Below, in pieces: positions 1 to 5,806 of a stretch of DNA of 7,990 nucleotides. Position 1 is the first letter of the stretch. Each line of letters begins with the position of its first letter. Both the position numbers and the translations under genes were made by a program. This DNA is from an uncultured Eubacteriales bacterium (GTDB lineage: Bacteria; Bacillota; Clostridia; Oscillospirales; Acutalibacteraceae): the NCBI GenBank assembly GCA_900320925.1, contig ONUD01000081.1, positions 1-7,990 of the forward strand. The letters are read 5' to 3'. The notes below the pieces were generated by a model. That model was not told where the DNA came from. It made no database searches and was given only the letters and a program-made list of their open reading frames with translations.

Positions 1-279
1 GCTTTGTGCGGTAATCCATGACGTGTCAGAGCCTTTCTTCCACTGCACCGCATAAGCATACTCCCCCGTACCGCCCGAAGCGGAAGCGTTAATTGTCAGT
101 GACTCGCCCTTATTGATGGCCAAGGCACTGATGACAGACTCATTTTGCAGAGCTTCCGAAGCAGTAACCGATACCTCTGCCGGCAGTTCTTCTGCGGATA
201 CCTGCACCGCCGCCATTGAACCGAACACAATGGACAAGGCAAGTCCTGCTGCAAAGCATTTACGAAGATAGCGTTTCAT
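1..279 (-). CDS. Secreted protein with signal peptide, N-terminal part only (cut by window edge)
   Basis: The reverse strand encodes 93 codons running off the left edge of the window. The N-terminus is a classic signal peptide: a basic start (MKRYLRKC), a hydrophobic core at about residues 9-23, and a VSA cleavage site after residue 29. The mature part starts EELPAEV and leads into a segment with GGTGEYAYAV at residues 69-78, then W80 and lysines. This resembles the Ig-like, 'GGTG-Y-YAV-KK-W' surface repeats common in secreted Ruminococcus proteins (triple-tyrosine-like). I chose ATG 279 because the purine-rich AAAGAAG at 289-295 then sits 9 nt upstream. In-frame ATGs at 285 and 288 are alternatives but crowd that site. 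The gene is divergent from leuB. The function of the missing C-terminal part is unknown; it could be a protease, glycosidase or adhesin. Confidence 0.75.
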   Translation of the reverse strand, partial: MKRYLRKCFAAGLALSIVFGSMAAVQVSAEELPAEVSVTASEALQNESVISALAINKGESLTINASASGGTGEYAYAVQWKKGSDTSWITAQS

Positions 280-311
280 TTTCATCATCTTCTTTCACAT
301 TTGATAGTTTT

Positions 312-340
312 ATTATAGAATATTCCCTCATAAAAAACAA
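312..340 (-). promoter_or_regulatory. Sigma-A promoter for the secreted-protein gene
   Basis: On the minus strand there is a perfect TATAAT -10 box (312-317) and a TTGTTT -35 box (335-340), separated by exactly 17 bp. The -10 lies about 33 nt upstream of the chosen start codon at 279, giving a short leader. The -35 matches consensus only at TTG plus weak positions, but the -10 and the spacing are ideal. Confidence 0.7.
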
Positions 341-424
341 TATTCAATCTCTCTAATTTTCCAACGGCTTTTTTGGCACTGCTACGACAACCGTCGATTT
401 TGTGGAGGAGTTTTCCAAATAGAC

Positions 425-453
425 TTGACTAATCCCCGAAAGGGAATTATAAT
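425..453 (+). promoter_or_regulatory. Sigma-A promoter of the leuB operon
   Basis: TTGACT (425-430) and TATAAT (448-453) are separated by 17 bp, matching consensus at 11 of 12 positions. Transcription should start near 459-461, leaving a leader of about 45 nt. That is too short for a T-box or leader-peptide attenuator of the kind often found before leucine genes. The spacer contains an imperfect inverted repeat, TAATCCC and GGGAATTA around CGAAA, that runs into the -10 box and could be an operator. Confidence 0.85.
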
Positions 454-479
454 TTATATTGGCGAAACAGCGATATAAA
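453..479 (+). promoter_or_regulatory. Inverted repeat at the leuB transcription start (possible operator)
   Basis: TTTATAT (453-459) and ATATAAA (473-479) form a perfect 7-bp inverted repeat around a 13-nt centre. It starts at the last base of the -10 box and covers the expected transcription start. G461/C471 could add a pair if U460-G472 wobbles in RNA. The position suits a repressor site, but A/T-rich palindromes arise easily by chance and I do not recognise a known regulator motif. Confidence 0.35.
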
Positions 480-504
480 AAGTGAAAAGGAGAGCTTTAC
501 AACC

Positions 505-1575
505 ATGAAAAACTACCACATTACACTGCTGAAAGGCGACGGTATCGGTCCTGAAATCGTCAATGAAGCTGTCAAGGTGCTGGACAAGACCGCTGAAAAG
601 TTCGGTTTTGGCGTCACCTATACGGAAGCCCTGTTAGGCGGCTGTGCCATTGATGCCACGGGCGTACCGCTCCCGCAGGAAACCATTGATAAATGTCTGG
701 CTTCCGATTCGGTGCTGCTCGGTGCAGTCGGCGGCCCCAAGTGGGATACCCAGCCCGGCAATAACCGTCCCGAAGCAGGTCTGCTCGGTATCAGAGGAGC
801 ATTGGGACTGTTTGCCAATCTCCGTCCTGCCGTGATTTTTGAGCAGTTAAAGGATGCTTCCCCGCTGAAAAGCAGCATTATCGGCGATGCCATGGATATC
901 ATGATTGTCAGGGAGCTGACAGGCGGTATCTACTTCGGCAAACGGGGTACTTTGGAAGAAAACGGTGTCAAAGCCGCTTATGACACCGAACAGTACAATG
1001 TCAAGGAAATTGAGCGGATCGGCAGGGTGGCCTTTGACATGGCAATGAAACGCCATAAAAAGCTGACCAGTGTAGATAAAGCCAACGTGCTGGATTCCTC
1101 CCGCCTGTGGAGAGCAACCATGATCGAGCTGTCAAAGGAATACCCTGAGGTGGAACTCAACCACCTGTATGTGGACAACTGTGCCATGCAGCTGGTCAGG
1201 AACCCCAAACAGTTCGATGTCATTGTCACTTCCAACATCTTCGGTGATATTCTCTCCGATGAAGCCTCCATGATCAGCGGCTCCATTGGTATGCTGGCCT
1301 CCGCAAGCCTGAACAGCACCAAACTGGGTATGTATGAACCTATCCACGGCTCTGCACCCGATATTGCCGGTCAGGGCATTGCCAATCCGCTGGCAACCAT
1401 TCTGTCGGTTGCCATGATGCTGCGTTACTCCCTGGACGAGCCGCAGGCAGCCGATGCCATTGAAACGGCAGTGGCAGAAGTGCTGAAAACGGTCAGGACA
1501 CCCGATATTTACACGGACGGTACACAAAAGGTATCCACCTCTGAAATGGGAGATGCCGTTTGTGCATTGATATGA
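505..1575 (+). CDS. leuB: 3-isopropylmalate dehydrogenase
   Basis: LeuB oxidises (2R,3S)-3-isopropylmalate to 2-oxoisocaproate with NAD+ and loss of CO2, the third committed step of leucine synthesis in the cytosol. The protein has 356 residues, the normal family length. Visible family motifs are GDGIGPEIV (11-19), LLGAVGGPKWD (71-81), the LeuB-specific substrate-binding stretch with R97 and R107 (LFANLRP), RELTGGIYFG (136-145) with catalytic Tyr143, Lys192 in VDKANVLD, and metal-binding Asp224, Asp248 and Asp252. HGSAPDIAG (281-289) binds the cofactor, and Asp286 fits NAD rather than NADP preference. AAAGGAG at 486-492 lies 12 nt before the ATG. It is the first gene of its operon, 18 bp ahead of a decarboxylase gamma-like subunit. 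leuA and leuCD are not adjacent within the window. Nothing in the protein looks damaged. Confidence 0.97.
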   Translation: MKNYHITLLKGDGIGPEIVNEAVKVLDKTAEKFGFGVTYTEALLGGCAIDATGVPLPQETIDKCLASDSVLLGAVGGPKWDTQPGNNRPEAGLLGIRGALGLFANLRPAVIFEQLKDASPLKSSIIGDAMDIMIVRELTGGIYFGKRGTLEENGVKAAYDTEQYNVKEIERIGRVAFDMAMKRHKKLTSVDKANVLDSSRLWRATMIELSKEYPEVELNHLYVDNCAMQLVRNPKQFDVIVTSNIFGDILSDEASMISGSIGMLASASLNSTKLGMYEPIHGSAPDIAGQGIANPLATILSVAMMLRYSLDEPQAADAIETAVAEVLKTVRTPDIYTDGTQKVSTSEMGDAVCALI

Positions 1576-1593
1576 CATAAAGGTGGGAAACAT

Positions 1594-1965
1594 ATGGAGA
1601 ATTTAGGAAGGGCGTTTACACTGCTTTTGGCAGGCTTTGTCATTGTCTTTGTGGTGCTGGTGCTGCTCATTATCATCATCACCCTCTACGGCAAAATCAT
1701 CCAAGCTGCCCAGCGGAACGCCGACAAAAAAAAGCAGCTCCCCAAACCGTCTGTTGATCCTTCTGTTACCAAAAAAGCAGTCACTGACCCCGCACCCGAA
1801 CAGGACAGTGAAGAAATTCCGGGTGAGATCATTGCCGTCATTGCCGCCGCTGTGGATGCTGTCTACGGCAGCAAGCCCCACCATATCAAAAAGGTGAAGC
1901 GTTCCGGCAGGATGCGTTCTGCATGGGGCAATGCGGGTCTTGCCGAAAATACAAGACCCTTTTGA
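1594..1965 (+). CDS. Sodium-pump decarboxylase gamma-like subunit (OadG family)
   Basis: This 123-residue protein has the OadG/MmdD architecture. A single long hydrophobic helix spans about residues 8-31, followed by a basic stretch (KIIQAAQRNADKKK). A Pro/Lys/Asp-rich linker at about 47-75 leads to a conserved tail, EEIPGEIIAVIAAAVDAVYG (73-92), then HHIKKVKR and R-SAWGNAGL (108-116). In the family, gamma anchors the complex in the membrane and holds the cytoplasmic carboxyltransferase alpha subunit to the Na+-pumping beta subunit. AAAGGTGG at 1579-1586 is a good ribosome binding site 7 nt before the ATG. The beta subunit gene follows 28 bp downstream, which supports the call. The substrate (oxaloacetate, methylmalonyl-CoA or glutaconyl-CoA) cannot be told from this subunit, so I give no symbol. 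Confidence 0.8.
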   Translation: MENLGRAFTLLLAGFVIVFVVLVLLIIIITLYGKIIQAAQRNADKKKQLPKPSVDPSVTKKAVTDPAPEQDSEEIPGEIIAVIAAAVDAVYGSKPHHIKKVKRSGRMRSAWGNAGLAENTRPF

Positions 1966-1993
1966 GAATCCGTAACAGAAAGGAAGAATTGCA

Positions 1994-3316
1994 ATGGACA
2001 TTTTCTATCAGCTTGGAGATATTATCGTCAAGCTTTTCAACGCTTCGGGACTGACTTCGCTCAGTTGGGAAAACTATGTCATGATTGCCATCTCGTTTAT
2101 ACTGATGTTTCTGGCCATCAAAAAGCAGTATGAACCGCTTTTGCTGCTGCCGATTGCCTTCGGCATGATGCTGGTCAACATCTTCCCCGGTATCATGGGC
2201 AACCCTGCTACACAGTTAATGACCTTCCAGCAGGTGCAGGCGGCGGGACTTGACCCTGCCTCCTATACCACCACCTCTCAGCTGCTGACCATGGAACAGG
2301 TCGTCCAGCAAAATCTGAATCTGGCCGATCTCAGACCCGTTTTGATGAATGACGGATCGCAGTTCTATGAAGCCGTTTACTATAACGTCACTCAAAACGG
2401 CGGCTTGTTCTATTATCTGTATCAGGGTGTTCATCTTGGCATCTTCCCGCCGCTGATTTTCCTCGGCATCGGTGCCATGACAGACTTCGGCCCGCTCATT
2501 GCCAACCCGAAAAGCTTTATTCTTGGTGCAGCCGCACAAATCGGCATTTTCATTACCTTCATTGGTGCTACCATACTGGGCTTCCTGCCTAAAGAAGCAG
2601 GCTCGATTGCCATCATCGGCGGTGCGGATGGTCCTACCGCCATCTTTGTCACCTCACAGCTCTCTCCTGAACTGCTCGGCCCGATTGCCGTGGCCGCCTA
2701 TTCCTACATGGCACTGGTTCCCATTATCCAGCCGCCTATCATGAAGCTGCTCACTACCAAAAAGGAACGTTCTATCGTGATGGAACAGCTCCGTCCCGTT
2801 TCCAAACTGGAAAAAATTCTCTTCCCCATCGTGGTTGTGGTACTGGTTGCCATCCTGCTGCCTGATGCGGCTCCGCTGGTCGGTATGCTCATGCTCGGCA
2901 ACCTCTTCAAAGAAAGCGGCGTTGTGGAAAGAATTGCCAAGACTGCCCAAAATGAACTGATGAACATCGTCACCATCTTCCTCGGTACGACTGTTGGTGC
3001 CACCGCTTCCGGCACCCTGTTCCTCACCCCCAAAACACTCGGCATTATTGCCTTGGGTCTGGCAGCGTTCTGTCTGGGAACCGCCTGCGGTGTACTGTTC
3101 GGCAAGATCATGTGCTGGGCAACCCACGGCAAGGTCAATCCTCTGATTGGCTCGGCAGGCGTGTCTGCTGTACCGATGGCTGCCCGTATCTCCCAGAAAG
3201 TCGGTCAGGAGGAAAATCCTGCCAACTTCCTTTTGATGCACGCCATGGGTCCCAATGTGGCAGGTGTCATCGGTTCTGCCGTTGCCGCCGGCGTCCTCAT
3301 CAGCGTCCTCAAGTAA
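1994..3316 (+). CDS. Sodium ion-translocating decarboxylase beta subunit (OadB/GcdB/MmdB family)
   Basis: This 440-residue polytopic membrane protein is the Na+-translocating subunit of a biotin-dependent decarboxylase. It decarboxylates carboxybiotin and exports Na+. Residues shown to matter in Klebsiella OadB (Asp203, Tyr229, Asn373, Gly377, Ser382, Arg389) all recur at a constant offset of nine: Asp212 in GGADGPTAIF, Tyr238 in AAYSYMALVP, and Asn382, Gly386, Ser391 and Arg398 in NPLIGSAGVSAVPMAAR. Other hallmarks are AMTDFGPLIANP (161-172), GNLFKESGVVER (302-313) and HAMGPNVAGVIGSAVAAGV (416-434). The polar stretch at about 68-137 is the variable region between early membrane segments. AAGGA (1980-1984) sits 9 nt before the ATG. 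The gene is intact and probably functional. The alpha and biotin-carrier partners are absent from the window, so oxaloacetate, malonyl-, methylmalonyl- and glutaconyl-CoA enzymes all remain possible. Confidence 0.95.
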   Translation: MDIFYQLGDIIVKLFNASGLTSLSWENYVMIAISFILMFLAIKKQYEPLLLLPIAFGMMLVNIFPGIMGNPATQLMTFQQVQAAGLDPASYTTTSQLLTMEQVVQQNLNLADLRPVLMNDGSQFYEAVYYNVTQNGGLFYYLYQGVHLGIFPPLIFLGIGAMTDFGPLIANPKSFILGAAAQIGIFITFIGATILGFLPKEAGSIAIIGGADGPTAIFVTSQLSPELLGPIAVAAYSYMALVPIIQPPIMKLLTTKKERSIVMEQLRPVSKLEKILFPIVVVVLVAILLPDAAPLVGMLMLGNLFKESGVVERIAKTAQNELMNIVTIFLGTTVGATASGTLFLTPKTLGIIALGLAAFCLGTACGVLFGKIMCWATHGKVNPLIGSAGVSAVPMAARISQKVGQEENPANFLLMHAMGPNVAGVIGSAVAAGVLISVLK

Positions 3317-3319
3317 AAC

Positions 3320-3351
3320 AAAAATTCCCGGCCATCCGTCGGGAATTTTTT
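3320..3351 (+). terminator. Intrinsic terminator of the leuB-decarboxylase operon
   Basis: An 11-bp perfect stem pairs AAAAATTCCCG (3320-3330) with CGGGAATTTTT (3340-3350) around a 9-nt loop, ending in a T run (3346-3351). It begins 4 nt after the beta-subunit stop codon, so it closes the three-gene unit. Confidence 0.9.
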
Positions 3352-3403
3352 CGCCCTATTGGAGAAAGTACATAAAAAATTTACAAATTGCCGGAAATAT
3401 GTA

Positions 3404-3432
3404 TTGAATGTTTGAGGAAAATGGATTATAAT
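3404..3432 (+). promoter_or_regulatory. Sigma-A promoter of glgA
   Basis: TTGAAT (3404-3409) and a perfect TATAAT (3427-3432) are separated by 17 bp. The start of transcription would be near 3440, leaving a leader of about 36 nt before glgA. With the terminator upstream, this makes glgA an independent unit. Confidence 0.85.
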
Positions 3433-3475
3433 ACAGATAGAGAAATCGATTTTACTGTCAGAACGGAGAGATGAT

Positions 3476-4927
3476 ATGAGAAATGTTTTGTTTGTCGCAT
3501 CAGAGTGCTACCCGTTTATCAAAACGGGAGGGCTTGCCGATGTGGTAGGTGCCTTGCCGAAAATGCTCAATAAAGAGCAGTTTGACGTGCGTGTGGTCAT
3601 TCCGAAATATATGTGTATCCCGTGGGAGTACCGCCAGCATTTTAATTATGTGACCAGTTTCTATATGGATCTGGGCTATATGCCGAATCATGTGTATGTC
3701 GGTATCATGGAGTATGAATTTGAGGGAATCCACTATTACTTTATTGACAACGAGGGCTATTTCGGCGGTGACAAGCCCTATGGAGAAATCAAGTGGGATA
3801 TTGAAAAGTTCACGTTCTTCAGCAAAGCCGCACTGGCCATCCTGCCTGTCGTCGGATTCAAGCCCGACATCATCCACTGCCATGACTGGCAGGCTGCCTT
3901 GACACCCGTGTTCCTCCGTACCCTCTACAAGGATAACGGCTTCTTCTGGGGTACCAAAACCATTATGACCATACATAACCTGAAATTCCAGGGGATCTAT
4001 GACATCAAGACATTCCGCTATTTGACCGCTTTCCCCGAATATGTCTTTACTCCCAATAACATGGAATTCCACAAGGATGCCAATATGCTGAAAGCAGGCA
4101 TTGTGTTCTCGGACTATGTCACTACCGTCAGTGATACCTATGCCGGAGAAATTCAGATGCCTTACTACGGCGAGGGTCTGGACGGTCTGATGCGTCACAA
4201 GAACCACTCCCTTTGCGGCATTGTCAACGGCATTGATTACAACGTCTATGCCCCTGAGCATGACATCCAGATTTACGAACATTATACGCCTGATACCTTT
4301 GACAAGAAAGTCCTCAACAAGCGTGGCTTGCAGGGAGAATTGGGCTTGCCCGTTGACGACAACAAGTTTATGATCGGCATTATCTCCCGCCTGACCGACC
4401 AGAAAGGCCTTGACTTGGTCAACTATGTCATCGAGAGAATCACCGATGAGCATACACAGTTCGTTGTCCTTGGCACGGGTGACGAAAAGTATGAAAACCT
4501 GTTCCGCCATTACCAGTGGAAGTATCCTGAGAGGGTATCTGCCAACATCTACTACTCCGACAACCGTGCCCATAAGCTTTATGCGGCAGCCGATGCCATG
4601 CTGATGCCATCCCGTTTCGAGCCGTGCGGTCTGACACAGCTCATTGCCCTGCGTTACGGCACCGTGCCGATCGTGCGTGAAACAGGCGGTCTGCGTGACA
4701 CCGTCCAGCCTTACAACTGGTTCGAGAATACAGGTACAGGCTTCTCCTTTGCCAACTACAATGCCGAGGAAATGCTCAACTCCATCAACTATGCCAAAAC
4801 CGTCTACTTTACTGACAGGGATCGCTGGAAGGAAATCGCTATCCGCGGCATGAGAATGGACTACTCCTGGAACAACTCCGCAAGACGCTATGAAGAGCTT
4901 TACTATCGCTTGACACCGTGGTATTAA
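3476..4927 (+). CDS. glgA: Glycogen synthase (ADP-glucose type, GT5)
   Basis: GlgA transfers glucose from ADP-glucose to the non-reducing end of an alpha-1,4-glucan, building glycogen in the cytosol. At 483 residues it has normal length. The N-terminal GT-B domain shows KTGGLADVVGALP (16-28, with substrate-binding Lys16), HCHDWQAALTPVFL (134-147) and TIHNLKFQG (165-173, His167 equivalent to E. coli His161). The C-terminal domain shows GIVNGIDYNVYAP (248-260), ISRLTDQKGLD (303-313, with Arg305 and Lys310 as E. coli Arg300/Lys305), the catalytic EPCGLTQL (382-389, Glu382) and RETGGLRDTV (401-410). CGGAGAG at 3464-3470 precedes the ATG. An earlier ATG at 3471 stops after two codons and is not the start. 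The gene stands alone between its own promoter and terminator; glgB, glgC, glgD and glgP are not adjacent. Confidence 0.96.
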   Translation: MRNVLFVASECYPFIKTGGLADVVGALPKMLNKEQFDVRVVIPKYMCIPWEYRQHFNYVTSFYMDLGYMPNHVYVGIMEYEFEGIHYYFIDNEGYFGGDKPYGEIKWDIEKFTFFSKAALAILPVVGFKPDIIHCHDWQAALTPVFLRTLYKDNGFFWGTKTIMTIHNLKFQGIYDIKTFRYLTAFPEYVFTPNNMEFHKDANMLKAGIVFSDYVTTVSDTYAGEIQMPYYGEGLDGLMRHKNHSLCGIVNGIDYNVYAPEHDIQIYEHYTPDTFDKKVLNKRGLQGELGLPVDDNKFMIGIISRLTDQKGLDLVNYVIERITDEHTQFVVLGTGDEKYENLFRHYQWKYPERVSANIYYSDNRAHKLYAAADAMLMPSRFEPCGLTQLIALRYGTVPIVRETGGLRDTVQPYNWFENTGTGFSFANYNAEEMLNSINYAKTVYFTDRDRWKEIAIRGMRMDYSWNNSARRYEELYYRLTPWY

Positions 4928-4935
4928 ACAACAAA

Positions 4936-4968
4936 ACCGCTCCCCGACAAAGGGAGCGGTCATTTTTT
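4936..4968. terminator. Shared (bidirectional) intrinsic terminator between glgA and the convergent unit
   Basis: ACCGCTCCC (4936-4944) pairs perfectly with GGGAGCGGT (4952-4960) around a 7-nt loop. On the plus strand it is followed by CATTTTTT, 9 nt after the glgA stop. On the minus strand the same hairpin is followed by TTTGTTGTTT and lies a few bases after the stop codon of the hypothetical gene at 4967, so it probably ends both transcripts. The plus-strand T run overlaps that stop codon. Confidence 0.85.
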
Positions 4969-5347
4969 ACAGACTGTCAAAAAATCGCCTGACAGTTCCT
5001 ATGGCACCGACATTCTGCATTGAGGCTTCCGTGCCGGTAATGCAGTAAGAGGCATTGTCATATTTCACGGAAAGACCGACATGAGGGGCATCCAGCAGGA
5101 AAAATTCTTTCAAACGGGGGTCGTTGGGTTCGTCAAAGTCATATTTGGCCAACAGTCCCTCTAATTCCCTGAATTTTTCCGCAGGCACTTCTCCCTGCTT
5201 TTTGGTCACAGGCATATGATGCCAAGGCATTTCCTCCACTTCAAACAAAATCCTGCCATCCTCCTGACGGGCAATATGGGCAGTATATCTGCCGCCATTC
5301 ATACCGCCGCCTTCGCTGTAGCCGCAAAACTGCAATGCACCTTTCAT
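4967..5347 (-). CDS. Hypothetical protein, 126 residues, coupled to yajC
   Basis: I do not recognise a named family. The protein is small, soluble and mildly acidic, with no signal peptide or membrane segment. It opens with CGYSEGGGMNGGRYTAHI (8-25), continues with a likely beta-strand EDGRILFEVEE, a helix EKFRELEGLLAKYDF (57-71) and PHVGLSVKYDNASYCITG (88-105), and ends with VRRFFDSL. This order (GGMNGG, beta strands, 'LxxLLxKY' helix, 'LSVKYDN' strand) loosely resembles small uncharacterised Firmicutes proteins, often lipoproteins, with a 'YDDG' strand; that link is tentative. I chose the ATG at 5345-5347 because AGAGGA, overlapping the end of yajC, lies 8 nt upstream and the start is 4 nt after the yajC stop, implying coupled translation. 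The reading frame stays open upstream to 5419, giving a lysine-rich extension inside yajC that is probably not translated normally. It is the last gene of the minus-strand unit. Confidence 0.7.
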   Translation of the reverse strand: MKGALQFCGYSEGGGMNGGRYTAHIARQEDGRILFEVEEMPWHHMPVTKKQGEVPAEKFRELEGLLAKYDFDEPNDPRLKEFFLLDAPHVGLSVKYDNASYCITGTEASMQNVGAIGTVRRFFDSL

Positions 5348-5351
5348 TCTG

Positions 5352-5738
5352 TCAATCCTCTGATTTCTCTGTTTTTTTCTTTTTTTCTTCTTTTTTAGGC
5401 TGTTTGCTGGGAGTATCAACGGAAGAAATCGCCCATTTTTTAAACCTCATTCTGGTTTTATCACTGCCCGTTTCGATGATAAGGGTATCATCATCGTCAC
5501 GCACGGCAATCACTCTGCCGACAATACCGCCTATTGTGGTGACATCATCACCGATTTCAATGCCGCTGCGAAGTTCTTCTTCTTGTTTCTGTTTTTTTCT
5601 CTGGGGATAGATGAACAGAAAATACGCTGCTACGATTACAACGACCCAAATACCGAGTGTAATTGCCATCTGCCAAGGGTTTGCCTGAGCTGCCGCCGCA
5701 GAGGATGCCGCAGCCTGGTCGAGAAGTCCAAAAACCAT
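5352..5738 (-). CDS. yajC: Preprotein translocase accessory subunit YajC
   Basis: YajC is a small single-span inner-membrane protein that associates with SecDF and the SecYEG translocase. The 128 residues show an Ala-rich N-terminus, one membrane helix at about 24-44 ending in YPQRKKQKQ, and the family signature GIEIGDDVTTIGGIVGRV (59-76), followed by a short beta domain. The tail from about 110 is almost entirely Lys/Glu and is encoded by runs of A. The start is ATG 5736-5738, with AAAGGA 9 nt upstream. A TTG six codons earlier lies inside the ribosome-binding region and is rejected. tgt lies upstream, the classic tgt-yajC order, but secD and secF do not follow; a 126-residue hypothetical gene does. 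A promoter at 5771-5799 can drive yajC apart from tgt. Confidence 0.93.
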   Translation of the reverse strand: MVFGLLDQAAASSAAAAQANPWQMAITLGIWVVVIVAAYFLFIYPQRKKQKQEEELRSGIEIGDDVTTIGGIVGRVIAVRDDDDTLIIETGSDKTRMRFKKWAISSVDTPSKQPKKEEKKKKTEKSED

Positions 5739-5770
5739 CTTTCCTCTTCCTTTCAAAAGTTAATATCCCT

Positions 5771-5799
5771 ATTATAGCAACTTTTTTGTCCGGTTGCAA
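5771..5799 (-). promoter_or_regulatory. Internal promoter for yajC and the downstream hypothetical gene
   Basis: In the 68-bp gap after tgt, the minus strand has TTGCAA (5794-5799) and a perfect TATAAT (5771-5776) with a 17-bp spacer. The -10 lies about 33 nt before the yajC start. No terminator hairpin follows the tgt stop, so readthrough from tgt is also likely and this promoter would add to it. Confidence 0.75.
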
Positions 5800-5806
5800 G
5801 AGGAAA

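Noticed and set aside
454..504. A T-box or leucine leader-peptide attenuator before leuB
   Set aside because: The promoter leaves only about 45 nt of leader, with no short Leu-rich frame, no T-box sequence and no terminator hairpin.
1132..1593. A minus-strand frame opposite the end of leuB
   Set aside because: leuB is certain on the plus strand; the antisense translation is Cys/His/Gln-rich low-quality sequence with no motif or ribosome binding site.
3500..4963. A 487-codon open frame on the minus strand, opposite almost all of glgA
   Set aside because: glgA carries every GT5 motif on the plus strand; the antisense frame has no recognisable domain and crosses the shared terminator hairpin. 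It reflects codon bias of glgA.
5739..5756. An earlier TTG start for yajC adding six residues
   Set aside because: The extra codons are the Shine-Dalgarno sequence itself, and the ATG at 5738 has ideal spacing.
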